Origin: Bacteroidales bacterium
GTDB lineage: Bacteria > Bacteroidota > Bacteroidia > Bacteroidales > UBA12077
Length of the DNA: 24,052 bases
Reading direction: 5' to 3'
Assembly: GCA_003446015.1 (NCBI GenBank)
Contig: DMBU01000136.1
Location: 694-24,745 of the forward strand
A program made the position numbers and the translations under genes. Numbering within the stretch: the stretch's first letter is position 1; each line of letters begins with the position of its first letter. Shown here piece after piece: positions 15,121 through 23,350 of this stretch. The notes beneath the pieces were generated by a model. The model did not search any database. It was not told where the DNA came from and saw nothing but the letters and a program-made list of their open reading frames with translations.

Positions 15121-16485
15121 ATGGTATTATTTAGTTTGCTGTCAAAAAAATTGATATTGCCAATTAGTGACCTCGTTACAGGAAATTCCATTTCCAAACA
15201 GTTATCATTTTTAGAGAAGAGTCAATTTTGGACAAGAGATCAATTGAAAGAATATCAAGATTCTAAATTACGATCATTAGTTCATCATGCCTATTTGAAT
15301 GTGCCATTTTATCGTAACCTCTTTGATGATATTCGAATCAAGCCTGAAGATATACAGACAAGGGAAGATCTGGTTAAATTGCCAATAATAACCAAAGAGG
15401 ATTTAAAAAAGAGTAAAGGAAAACATTTAGCAACAAATATAAAATCTAAAGATTTGGTGTTTGCAAGCTCTAGCGGTTCTACTGGCGAACCATTTCAGTT
15501 TTATAAAACTAAAGCATCAGAATCATTTCTAACTGCGGCAGCTTTGCGTGGTTGGAATTGGATGGGATATAAATTAGGAGATCCTTATGTAAAGGTAAGT
15601 ATGAATCCGCGTTCTTCAATTATCAAGAAAATTCAAGATTTTGTAAATAATTCTTTATATTTATCATCCACTCAATTAAACCCAGAAGAATTCTTAAAAA
15701 TCGTGAAGGATATAGATAAGTTTAATCCTGATTTTATTAGATGTTACCCCATCCCATTGTATTTTTTAGCAAATCAAATTGAAGCGGAACATGGGTCATA
15801 TAAAGGAAAAAATCTAAAAGCCATCAATACAACAGGGAGTACTTTATCAGATAAGGTTAGATTGAAAGTAGAAGACGTATTTGGGGTGAAAATATTTGAT
15901 TCATACAGCTGTGAGGGTGGAGCAGTATTTTATGAATGTTCAGATCATAAGTATTATCATCCTGCTGAGGAATATGCCATACAGGAATATATTTCAGATA
16001 GTTATACCTTATCCGATCCTGAGAAACCTCTCAGACATATCACAACAGACTTACACAATTATGCTTCTCCTTTTATTAGATATGATACACAGGATTATGT
16101 AGTTTTAGGAGATGATAAATCTTGTACTTGTGGTAAACAGTATTCAAATATTAAAAAAATAAAAGGAAGAGATGGTGATATCTTGGTCACTCCAGCAGGT
16201 AAATATCTAATAGTTGAAAATTTTGTGGCTTATTTTGAATGGATAACTGAAGTAGATCAGATTCAAGTTATTCAAAATAGATTAGATGAAATTCATATTA
16301 AAATGATTGTTAATACTGATTTCACAAAAAACACATTAAAAAAAATTCAAGATTATTGGCAGAACTATATTGGATTAGATGTTCATGTGATTTGCGAAGT
16401 TGCAGATAAAATTGAACTGACTCCAACAGGAAAAAGAAGAACAATTATTAGAAATCCTCTGATAAAATTAAATCATGGATTATAA
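15121..16485 (+). CDS. CapK/phenylacetate-CoA ligase-like adenylate-forming enzyme
   Basis: The 454-residue protein belongs to the PaaK/CapK branch of the AMP-binding superfamily. It has the Ser/Thr/Gly-rich phosphate loop FASSSGSTGEP at 114-124, INTTGSTLSD, SYSCEGGAVFYEC, FIRYDTQDYVVLGD and KGRDGDILVT. A CTCG motif and the earlier CEGG...YEC cysteines may bind a metal. PaaK makes acyl-CoA via acyl-AMP; CapK proteins in polysaccharide loci are assumed to activate an acid in the same way, but substrates are unknown. It overlaps the following methyltransferase-like gene by 11 bases, implying coupled expression. With the MaoC and acyltransferase genes downstream it could supply a decorating acyl group. 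Confidence 0.85.
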   Translation: MVLFSLLSKKLILPISDLVTGNSISKQLSFLEKSQFWTRDQLKEYQDSKLRSLVHHAYLNVPFYRNLFDDIRIKPEDIQTREDLVKLPIITKEDLKKSKGKHLATNIKSKDLVFASSSGSTGEPFQFYKTKASESFLTAAALRGWNWMGYKLGDPYVKVSMNPRSSIIKKIQDFVNNSLYLSSTQLNPEEFLKIVKDIDKFNPDFIRCYPIPLYFLANQIEAEHGSYKGKNLKAINTTGSTLSDKVRLKVEDVFGVKIFDSYSCEGGAVFYECSDHKYYHPAEEYAIQEYISDSYTLSDPEKPLRHITTDLHNYASPFIRYDTQDYVVLGDDKSCTCGKQYSNIKKIKGRDGDILVTPAGKYLIVENFVAYFEWITEVDQIQVIQNRLDEIHIKMIVNTDFTKNTLKKIQDYWQNYIGLDVHVICEVADKIELTPTGKRRTIIRNPLIKLNHGL

Positions 16486-17365
16486 ACTAGCGAAATCAAT
16501 AATTAAAGGAGCGCTTACATTTGTTCCCGGTGTTAGTATTCTTTTGGAAAGAAAAAAGAAAAAATCGGTCCATAGTGGCTCCATTGCAGAATTTGTCTAT
16601 TCACTTTGGTTAAGTTTGTTGGTTTTTCTGCAAGAGAATAATGTTGCTGCAAACCTTTCTAAAATTGGTGAAATTGGTAATGGAGGTTCTTTAGGGATTG
16701 CCTTTTGTGCTATTCTGACGGGCTCTCAGGAGTACTATTCTCTGGAATTAAGGGACAATATCGATTTTAGCAAAAACAAAAAATTATTAGATGAATTAAT
16801 GATTCTTTTTCAAAAGAAAACACCAATAAAGAAATATGAGAATATTAATATAAAAATTAAAAGCTACAATTTTCCAGAAGAACTAATATTGCCTTATCAA
16901 AAACAGCTTGAATTAGTTGGCAGCCTTAAACAGGACTTAGATAATAATCTGCTTAATTCAAATTATATTCGCATAGTTGATCAATGGGAATCAAAGCCAA
17001 GTTTGGCACTTAATTTTGTATTTTCTCGAGCTGTTATGGAGCATGTTTTGGATCCCTCAGAAGTATATCAGGCAATCAGTAAGCATTTGTTAACGGATTC
17101 GCATATGTTACATGATATTGAGTTTCATTCACATGGGGTTACTAAACAGATAGACGGCCTTTTAAGGATTCATCCATTTTGGTGGTATATTGTGTTTGGG
17201 AAAAGATCGTTTTTTAATAACCGGTGGGTTATGGAGAGGCATATAAGTGCAATGGGAAAAAATAATTTTTCAATTGAAAAATCGTATAAAACATTTGTTA
17301 ATAGTAATAATGATGCTGCTGCTCAAATGGTTAATGGGGGAATAGTATTAGCAAAAAAGCATTAA
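16475..17365 (+). CDS. Putative class I SAM-dependent methyltransferase
   Basis: The 296-residue protein has a motif-I-like SAM-binding stretch, IGEIGNGGSLGIAF at residues 64-77, an acidic residue after the next strand (YYSLEL), and NFVFSRAVMEHVLDP, which resembles motif IV and the following helix of Methyltransf_11-type enzymes. The N-terminal 60 residues are basic and hydrophobic. It could O-methylate a sugar of the repeat unit. The match is by pattern only and more diverged than for other genes here. The start overlaps the CapK-like gene. Confidence 0.68.
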   Translation: MDYKLAKSIIKGALTFVPGVSILLERKKKKSVHSGSIAEFVYSLWLSLLVFLQENNVAANLSKIGEIGNGGSLGIAFCAILTGSQEYYSLELRDNIDFSKNKKLLDELMILFQKKTPIKKYENINIKIKSYNFPEELILPYQKQLELVGSLKQDLDNNLLNSNYIRIVDQWESKPSLALNFVFSRAVMEHVLDPSEVYQAISKHLLTDSHMLHDIEFHSHGVTKQIDGLLRIHPFWWYIVFGKRSFFNNRWVMERHISAMGKNNFSIEKSYKTFVNSNNDAAAQMVNGGIVLAKKH

Positions 17366-17398
17366 ATAAGTGTAGAAAATTATAACCTGAGCAATAAG

Positions 17399-17530
17399 AT
17401 GAATAGAATTTAAATATATAATAGGTGTATTTTAGACACTACGATTAAGGACATCTGGTACGACGAATCGAGAGAATTCAATTACTCCAAAATTCATAAT
17501 GAATTCGAAAAAGCGTATCTGTTGGACTAA
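17399..17530 (+). pseudogene. Decayed 5' fragment of a second wbpG-like (N-acetyl sugar amidotransferase) gene
   Basis: From ATG 17399 the frame has a stop at 17411 (TAA), then stays open to TAA at 17528-17530. It encodes NRCILDTTIKDIWYDE and, after a few residues, NYSKIHNEFEKAYLLD. This aligns with the N-terminus of the intact downstream amidotransferase (TRCIMDDSVTGITFD, then TFCHIQDELEQTFPLN). The CxRC-x-n-CxxC pattern is broken: the second pair reads F-N-Y-S instead of C-x-x-C. The rest of the gene is missing. It is a vestige of a related but non-identical gene, 64 bases before the intact copy. Confidence 0.72.
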
Positions 17531-17594
17531 TAATTTATTATCTGATTATACGTAATAAAAAGTTATAAATGAAGCTCCCCAAAAACAATTAAAT

Positions 17595-18770
17595 ATGAAT
17601 AAAATACCATATAAATACAAGACAGAAAAAATTTGCACAAGATGCATCATGGACGATTCAGTAACTGGGATAACATTTGATAAAAAAGGTGTATGTACTT
17701 TTTGTCATATTCAAGATGAGTTAGAACAGACATTTCCTTTGAATAATGAAACAAATAAGGTTTTGCAAACAATTGTTGATAAAATAAAAAAAGAGGGGAA
17801 ACGAAAGGAATACGATTGCATAGTAGGTGTTAGTGGTGGCAAAGACAGTTCATTTACCTTAGTAAAAGTAGTGGAATTGGGTCTAAGGCCATTGGTAGTT
17901 CATTTTGATAATGGTTGGAATTCTGATTTAGCGGTTCAAAACATAAAGAATTTATGTGTTAAACTAGATCTCGTACTTCATACTCACATTGCTGACTGGG
18001 AAGAATTCAGGGACTTGCAAAAATCATTTTTATTTGCTTCGGTTCCAGATGGTGAAGTGCCTACTGATTGGGCAATCACATCTGTGCTACATAAAATAGC
18101 AGCAAAAGAAGGAATTCGCTATATAATTGGAGGAAACACTTTTCGTACAGAAGGGACAACACCCCTCACTTGGACATATCAAGATCCAAAATACATTAAA
18201 TCGATTCAAAAACAATTTGGACATAAAAAGATTAAATCATTTCCTATAATGAATACCCTTCAATTTTTTAATTATTCGTTTATAAAGAAAATTCGTTGGG
18301 TTCGTATTTTGTATTATTTGCCTTATAATGAAGATGAGGCCGTTAAATATCTTACGGAAAATTTTAATTGGCAGAACTACGGAGGAAAACATTTTGAGTC
18401 TACATACACAAAATTTTTTCAATCATATATATTGACTCGTAAGTTTAATATAGATAAAAGAAAATTACACTTTTCCGCATTAATACGGTCAAACCAAATA
18501 GATAGAGACTCAGCACTTAAAAAAATAATTGAAGACCCTTACGAGGGAGGTTTTGAATCCATTTCATATACGCTAAAGAAATTGGGCATTACCGAAAAGG
18601 AGTTTGATGAATTAATGAATGAATCACCTAAAAACTTCTTAAATTATCCTTCACTGTATAAAATGATTATCCTTTTTAAAAAACCATTAATTATTGCCAC
18701 TAAGCTCGGAATCGTGCCGAATGTAATTTTAAAAAAATATTTTAGATTCGATTTAAAACCAAATGAGTAA
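17595..18770 (+). CDS. wbpG: N-acetyl sugar amidotransferase (WbpG-like)
   Basis: The 391-residue protein has a putative zinc-binding N-terminus (C14-x2-C17 and C34-x2-C37) and an ATP-pyrophosphatase PP-loop, VGVSGGKDSSF, around residues 77-87. WbpG-type enzymes use ammonia from HisH/HisF-like partners to convert a sugar N-acetyl group to an acetamidino group, as in Pseudomonas aeruginosa ManNAc3NAmA synthesis. Both partners are present at 20813-22217. The likely substrate is a UDP-activated N-acetyl sugar, possibly UDP-L-FucNAc from the same locus, but this is inference. The end overlaps the deacetylase start by eight bases. Confidence 0.9.
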   Translation: MNKIPYKYKTEKICTRCIMDDSVTGITFDKKGVCTFCHIQDELEQTFPLNNETNKVLQTIVDKIKKEGKRKEYDCIVGVSGGKDSSFTLVKVVELGLRPLVVHFDNGWNSDLAVQNIKNLCVKLDLVLHTHIADWEEFRDLQKSFLFASVPDGEVPTDWAITSVLHKIAAKEGIRYIIGGNTFRTEGTTPLTWTYQDPKYIKSIQKQFGHKKIKSFPIMNTLQFFNYSFIKKIRWVRILYYLPYNEDEAVKYLTENFNWQNYGGKHFESTYTKFFQSYILTRKFNIDKRKLHFSALIRSNQIDRDSALKKIIEDPYEGGFESISYTLKKLGITEKEFDELMNESPKNFLNYPSLYKMIILFKKPLIIATKLGIVPNVILKKYFRFDLKPNE

Positions 18771-19677
18771 TTCAGTTCTTATAACGAATGATGTAGAAAC
18801 TACGTCTATTTTAAATCATAGGCTAGATGATAGAATTGCCCAAATTGTACTAAAACAAGGGATGCCTCGTCTGCTTGATTTGTATGCCAAACATGGTGTT
18901 AAAGCCACGTTCTTTTATACGGGTCATATTGCAAAACTAGTGCCTGATGTTGTTAGAATGGCTTATAAAGCTGGTCATGAAATAGGTTCTCATGGCTATT
19001 CTCATGAAGTAAATCAGGCTTTTGATATTCTTTCTTTTGATCAACAGAAAGAGCATTTAGTAAAGTCAAAAAAAATATTAGAGGATATTATTGGTGAAGA
19101 GATTATTTCCTTCCGTGCTCCTGCTGCTCGTGTAAATAAAAATATAGTTCAAGCATTGATTGAAACAGGGTTTAAAATTGACAGTTCCATTTCTTCTCAG
19201 CGCTTGGATATGTTTATGTCTTTTGGCGCTTTAAAAAAAGTGAATTGGCTTACTGCACCCCGTTTACCCTATTTTACTGATGATCACAATATCTTTAAAA
19301 AGGGAGAAAGTGAATTGTTTGAAGTCCCAATTTCAGCAATTGGATTTCCTTATATTGGCACTTTTATGAGAATTGCACCTGGATTAAATAGACTAACCAG
19401 AAATTTATTGCATCAGGAAACAAAATACAATAACAGACCTTTTGTTTTTTTAACACACCCCAACGAGTTTATTGATGAAGAAAGAGACAGTGCTAAAATC
19501 CAGCGACGTGGAGGAAACTATATTTCTTATATGCTTGGCGATGTTTTGAGGCATAGACTAAAAGTGAAAAATTTGGGAAAAAAAGCAATTCCAATTTTTG
19601 AACAAGAATTAATTTTCTTTAAAGAGAATAAATACGAGTTTCTGAGTTGTAAAGATTTATATAAAAAACATTTATAA
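18763..19677 (+). CDS. Polysaccharide deacetylase family protein (CE4/NodB-like)
   Basis: The 304-residue protein has the NodB-type motifs: LITNDVETTS (motif 1, D10), HEIGSHGYSHE (motif 2, H77 and H81 as metal ligands) and SFRAPAARVN (motif 3, residues 116-124), with GVKATFFYTG between. Such enzymes remove N- or O-acyl groups from sugars. There is no signal peptide, so it may act on a cytoplasmic nucleotide- or lipid-linked sugar. It sits between the amidotransferase and its HisH/HisF partners and overlaps the former, so it may act in the same sugar pathway. Its substrate is unknown. Confidence 0.85.
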   Translation: MSNSVLITNDVETTSILNHRLDDRIAQIVLKQGMPRLLDLYAKHGVKATFFYTGHIAKLVPDVVRMAYKAGHEIGSHGYSHEVNQAFDILSFDQQKEHLVKSKKILEDIIGEEIISFRAPAARVNKNIVQALIETGFKIDSSISSQRLDMFMSFGALKKVNWLTAPRLPYFTDDHNIFKKGESELFEVPISAIGFPYIGTFMRIAPGLNRLTRNLLHQETKYNNRPFVFLTHPNEFIDEERDSAKIQRRGGNYISYMLGDVLRHRLKVKNLGKKAIPIFEQELIFFKENKYEFLSCKDLYKKHL

Positions 19678-19679
19678 TT

Positions 19680-20114
19680 ATGAAGTATGAAGTAGGTTTT
19701 GTGTTTAAAAAGTCATTTGAAATAACTGATGAAATGGTCGTTGGCTTTGCTCAAGTTAGTCAGGATAGAAATCCGGTCCACCTGGATCAAGAATATGCAA
19801 GTAACACTATTTTTAAGAATAGAATTGCTCACGGCATGCTATTAGGGGGGTTAATTTCATCAATACTTGGAAATGATTTCCCTGGAAATGGTACAATTTA
19901 TCTTAATCAAAATTTGAGTTTTAAGAAACCAGTGTTCTTGGATGCTATTGTTGATTTTGTAGTTGAAATTATTGAAATTAATCCCAAAGGTTGGCTAACA
20001 CTTCAGACAAATTGCTTCACAGATGGAGTTATGGTTATTGAAGGAACGGCTCTTGTTATACCACCCAAATATAATGATTATGGAAAATACGAAAATACCC
20101 AAACCATATTATGA
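19680..20114 (+). CDS. MaoC-like (R)-specific enoyl-CoA hydratase family protein
   Basis: The 144-residue protein has a single hot-dog fold with the hydratase-2 motif SQDRNPVHLDQEYA at residues 27-40, giving catalytic D29 and H34, followed by IAHGMLLGGL, typical of PhaJ-like proteins. These hydrate trans-2-enoyl-CoA to (R)-3-hydroxyacyl-CoA. In a polysaccharide locus it could make a hydroxyacyl-CoA donor (for example 3-hydroxybutyryl) for N-acylation of an amino sugar. Acyltransferase genes flank it downstream and occur at 867 and 5293. It starts two bases after the deacetylase stop. Confidence 0.85.
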   Translation: MKYEVGFVFKKSFEITDEMVVGFAQVSQDRNPVHLDQEYASNTIFKNRIAHGMLLGGLISSILGNDFPGNGTIYLNQNLSFKKPVFLDAIVDFVVEIIEINPKGWLTLQTNCFTDGVMVIEGTALVIPPKYNDYGKYENTQTIL

Positions 20115-20628
20115 GGTTACGAAGAATATTCGCAATCAAATAAAAAGTGGAAGTAAAAGAAAGGGAATGAACAAGGCTTCTTTCCTTTATTCTAAGTTAA
20201 GAAATTATTTATTAGAGCGATTAGCTTATAATAATCCCTTTAATAGCTTAAGGGTAAAATTTCATAAATGGCGAGGTGTTCATATAGGGAATAATGTAAT
20301 GATTGGCTTGAAAGTTACCTTGGATCATTCATATCCCGAAATGATATTTATCGAAGATGATGTTTCGTTAGCCGGGAATAATTATATTCTTACACATTCA
20401 AACCCATACCCTCATTTTTCAAGAGTTATTGAGTCATATGCAGCCCCGGTAATTATTAAAAAGGGCGCATGGCTTGGTATTGGCGTAACGGTATTGCCTG
20501 AAGTCACTATTGGTGAATATAGTATCATAGCTGCAGGATCAGTTGTGACCAAATCCATACCCCCAAAAGTCATTGCTGGAGGCATGCCGGCAAAAGTATT
20601 AAAGGACATTAGTGAGTTAGTGGAATAA
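20080..20628 (+). CDS. Hexapeptide-repeat acyltransferase (WbbJ-like)
   Basis: The 182-residue protein has a hydrophobic/basic N-terminal helix (LLERLAYNNPFNSLRVKFHKWRG is the transition) and left-handed beta-helix repeats: VHIGNNVMIG, IFIEDDVSLAG, ILTHSN with the family histidine, AWLGIGVTVLPEVTIG and VIAGGMPAKVLKDI. It should acylate a sugar hydroxyl or amine. The ATG at 20080 overlaps the MaoC gene by 35 bases. An ATG at 20167, preceded by a purine-rich AGAAAGGGA, would give a shorter protein still containing the fold. An in-frame ATG at 20023 is too deep in the upstream gene. The acyl donor may be linked to the MaoC product (inference). Confidence 0.8.
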   Translation: MENTKIPKPYYEVTKNIRNQIKSGSKRKGMNKASFLYSKLRNYLLERLAYNNPFNSLRVKFHKWRGVHIGNNVMIGLKVTLDHSYPEMIFIEDDVSLAGNNYILTHSNPYPHFSRVIESYAAPVIIKKGAWLGIGVTVLPEVTIGEYSIIAAGSVVTKSIPPKVIAGGMPAKVLKDISELVE

Positions 20629-20812
20629 TTATTGATAATCAAGACAGAGTTTAAACTGTTTCGGAATAAATTGAGAAATTCATTGCTAATGAATAATTTG
20701 CTATATTTTCGATTCTGAAAAAAGTAAAGTGGGCATATTTTCCTAAGTATTGAAAAACTGTATAGTTTAAATGTGATTGATTTGTTTATGTAAATACTAT
20801 TTAGATTAAAGT
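20629..20812 (+). other. AT-rich intergenic spacer without recognisable gene
   Basis: This 184-base gap is one of the longest in the window. I see no gene vestige, clear palindrome or repeat. It might hold a promoter for the HisH/HisF pair, but no convincing Bacteroidota -33/-7 pair stands out. Confidence 0.5.
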
Positions 20813-21433
20813 GTGAAAAATAAAATTACGATTATTGATTATGGGATGGGGAATCTTCGTTCTGTGCAGAAAAAATTCATCAGGGTTGGTGATATGGTTG
20901 AGATTACAAGGGATCCTAAAATCATTTCAAAGGCCGATAAATTAATTCTTCCCGGGGTTGGTCATTTTGCCAACGGCATAAAAAATCTAAAAGAATACGG
21001 TCTTTGGGAAATCTTAAATAAAAAAGTGCTTATAGAAAAAACTCCTATTTTAGGAATTTGTTTAGGCATGCAATTGATGGCTAAACACAGTGAAGAAGGA
21101 GATGCAGAAGGATTGGGCTGGTTTGATGCGGAGGTGGTTAAATTTGAGATGAAAGATACCTTAATGTATAAAGTCCCTCATATGGGCTGGAACAATGCCG
21201 TACTAAATAAAAAATCCCTTCTGTTTCAAAATGTGCCTGATGATGTTTCATTTTATTTTGTCCACTCTTATCATATAAAATGTCATGCAGTGCAGGATAT
21301 TCTAGCTAAAACGGAATATGAGTATTCGTTTACATCCGCTATACAAAAAGACAATATTTTCGGAACCCAGTTTCACCCGGAAAAGAGTCATGATTGGGGT
21401 GAAAAGCTTTTTGAAAATTTCGTGAAATTGTAA
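20813..21433 (+). CDS. hisH: HisH-like glutamine amidotransferase subunit paired with WbpG
   Basis: The 206-residue class I glutaminase starts at GTG (20813), the only start that keeps the first strand KITIIDYGMGN. The catalytic triad is visible: C83 in GICLGMQLM, and H188 with E190 in FGTQFHPEKS. It releases ammonia from glutamine. In an O-antigen locus with WbpG and a HisF homologue, it supplies ammonia for acetamidino formation rather than histidine synthesis, as for P. aeruginosa HisH2. No other his genes are nearby. The HisF-like gene starts 22 bases after its stop. Confidence 0.9.
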   Translation: MKNKITIIDYGMGNLRSVQKKFIRVGDMVEITRDPKIISKADKLILPGVGHFANGIKNLKEYGLWEILNKKVLIEKTPILGICLGMQLMAKHSEEGDAEGLGWFDAEVVKFEMKDTLMYKVPHMGWNNAVLNKKSLLFQNVPDDVSFYFVHSYHIKCHAVQDILAKTEYEYSFTSAIQKDNIFGTQFHPEKSHDWGEKLFENFVKL

Positions 21434-21455
21434 TCCTCCATTTTATTAAAATACT

Positions 21456-22217
21456 ATGTTCAGACCACGTGTAATGCCCATTCTTTTATTAAAAGGCATG
21501 GGGCTTGTAAAATCAGTAAAATTTAAGGATTATCGTTATATAGGAGATCCTATAAATGCCGTTAAGATTTTTAATGATTTAAAAGCGGATGAGCTGGTTT
21601 TTTTAGATATACTAGCCAGTAAGGAAAAGAGAAGCATCTCCCTGGATTTTGTCCGGAAAGTGGGTGATGAAGCCAATATGCCATTTGCTGTTGGCGGCGG
21701 AATCAGGACAATACAGGATATTAAAGATATAATCAATGCCGGGGCCGAAAAGGTGATCATCAATACGTATGCAGCAGAAAGCCCTGATTTCATTCAGGAG
21801 GCATCCGCTGTTTTTGGCAGTTCAACGATTGTTGTTTCCATTGATGTAAAAAAGAAACTCTTTGGTAAAAAGCAGGTATATGTTTTAGGTGGCAGAAAAT
21901 CCACAGGACTTGATCCTGTTTCTTTTGCGAAATTAATGGAAGAAAAAGGGGCTGGTGAAATCATTATCAACTCCATTGAAAATGATGGCTTAATGACAGG
22001 TTATGACTTGGGGTTGGTTCGGGAAGTTTCGGAAGCGGTTACAATTCCCGTTGTTGCAGCTGGTGGTGCGGGCATTATGGAGGATTTTAAAAAAGCAGTT
22101 GAAGAATCCTATGCTTCGGCAGTTGCTGCCGGGTCTATGTTTGTTTATTTCGGCCCCAGACGAGCGGTTCTAATTAATTACCCAACACAGGAGGAGTTAA
22201 AAAAACAATTTATTTAA
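21456..22217 (+). CDS. hisF: HisF-like (beta/alpha)8 subunit paired with WbpG
   Basis: The 253-residue protein is clearly HisF-related: FRPRVMPILLLKGMGLVKS, LVFLDILAS, FAVGGGIRTIQDI, VVSIDVKK, and the C-terminal VAAGGAG and AAGSMFVY phosphate-binding loops. Biosynthetic HisF has a catalytic Asp near position 11 in its CLDV segment; here the same place reads ILLLK, so this Asp is a leucine, while the second Asp (in VSIDVKK) is kept. Loss of one cyclase residue suits a role as ammonia conduit or adaptor for WbpG rather than histidine synthesis. It overlaps the next start by one base. Confidence 0.9.
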   Translation: MFRPRVMPILLLKGMGLVKSVKFKDYRYIGDPINAVKIFNDLKADELVFLDILASKEKRSISLDFVRKVGDEANMPFAVGGGIRTIQDIKDIINAGAEKVIINTYAAESPDFIQEASAVFGSSTIVVSIDVKKKLFGKKQVYVLGGRKSTGLDPVSFAKLMEEKGAGEIIINSIENDGLMTGYDLGLVREVSEAVTIPVVAAGGAGIMEDFKKAVEESYASAVAAGSMFVYFGPRRAVLINYPTQEELKKQFI

Positions 22218-23290
22218 TGAAAATTCTAATCGATATAGGTCACCCAGCACACGTTCATTATTTTAAGAATTTTATTAAGATAATGGAGTCAAAAGGGCAT
22301 GAATTTCTGATAACAGCTCGTGATAAAGATATTACGTTTGATTTATTACGTAAATATGATATCGCCTATTTGAATAGGGGGAAGGGAGGTAGGTCTTTGT
22401 TTGGTAAACTATTGTATTTAGTAAGAGCTGATTTTTTTATTTTCAGGAAAGCTAAACTATTTAAGCCTGATTTATTTTTGAGTTTCAGCTCTGCTTATGC
22501 CGCGCATGCTTCAAAAATGGTTGGTAAACCTCATATCGCATTTGATGATACGGAACATGCAAAATTTGAATTATTAATTTACCCTCCTTTTACGGATGTT
22601 TTATTGAATCCGAAATGTTTTCAAAAAGACCTGGGGGCAAAGCAAATTCGATTTGACTCCTACATGGAATTCTCTTATCTCCATCCTGATTTCTTTAAGC
22701 CGAATGATTCCATTCGAGCACTTTTAAAGATCTCCGAATCGGATAAATTTGTTCTATTCCGTTTTATCTCTTGGGGTGCTTCACATGATATTGGTCAATC
22801 CGGCATTCCAAATAACACTAAATTAGAGCTCATTAAACTTTTTAAGGAAAAAGGATATAAAATATTTATCTCAGGGGAAGGTTCCTTATCAGAAGATTTT
22901 GAAAAGTATCGCGTTTCTATTTCTCCGGAACTGATTCATTCCGTTTTGAATGAAGCCGCTATTTTTATTGGTGAAAGTGGTACCATGGCAACCGAGGCGG
23001 CAATTTTGGGGACACCTTCTGTTTTCGTAAATAGTTTAGATGCCGGAGTATTTCAAGATGAAGTCAAATATGGGCTTTTATACAGTTACAGGAATGCTAA
23101 TGGGTTAATAGAAAAAATCAGTAATCTTCTGACAATAGATGATTTAAAAGAACAGCACTTATTGAGAAGGGAGAAATTATTGAATGATAAAATAAACGTA
23201 ACCTCTTTCATGGTTTGGTTTATCGAAAACTACCCCCAAAGCGTCAAAACAATGAAGGAGAATCCGGATTATCAATATCGCTTTAAATAA
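22217..23290 (+). CDS. DUF354 family protein (GT-B-like putative glycosyltransferase)
   Basis: The 357-residue protein starts MKILIDIGHPAHVHYFKNF, the hallmark of DUF354 proteins, which resemble GT-B glycosyltransferases and UDP-GlcNAc 2-epimerases. Further signatures are DLFLSFSSAYAAH, HIAFDDTEHA, LFRFISWGASHD and IFIGESGTMATEAAILGTP, the last resembling a sugar-nucleotide binding loop. Such genes are frequent in Bacteroidota and archaeal polysaccharide loci. It may be a transferase for one of the rare sugars. The start overlaps the HisF-like stop (TAATG). Confidence 0.85.
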   Translation: MKILIDIGHPAHVHYFKNFIKIMESKGHEFLITARDKDITFDLLRKYDIAYLNRGKGGRSLFGKLLYLVRADFFIFRKAKLFKPDLFLSFSSAYAAHASKMVGKPHIAFDDTEHAKFELLIYPPFTDVLLNPKCFQKDLGAKQIRFDSYMEFSYLHPDFFKPNDSIRALLKISESDKFVLFRFISWGASHDIGQSGIPNNTKLELIKLFKEKGYKIFISGEGSLSEDFEKYRVSISPELIHSVLNEAAIFIGESGTMATEAAILGTPSVFVNSLDAGVFQDEVKYGLLYSYRNANGLIEKISNLLTIDDLKEQHLLRREKLLNDKINVTSFMVWFIENYPQSVKTMKENPDYQYRFK

Positions 23291-23297
23291 GTTTTTA

Positions 23298-23313
23298 AAC
23301 TTTGCGTCTTTGC
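23298..23313 (+). repeat. Short CTTTGCGTCTTTGC-type dispersed repeat
   Basis: The intergenic stretch AACTTTGCGTCTTTGC resembles a short repeat common between Bacteroidota genes. It lies between the DUF354 gene and the last gene. Too short for certainty. Confidence 0.35.
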
Positions 23314-23350
23314 ATGATTAATAAAAATCAAAATCAGATTGTCACAAAAA

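Noticed and set aside
21086..21092. Isolated CACAGTG in the HisH-like gene as another repeat copy
   Set aside because: Only seven bases match and the surrounding sequence codes for a normal HisH segment; chance occurrence.
20813..22217. HisH/HisF pair read as part of a histidine operon
   Set aside because: No other his genes are present, the HisF-like protein lacks a cyclase Asp, and a WbpG homologue is nearby; the O-antigen role fits better.
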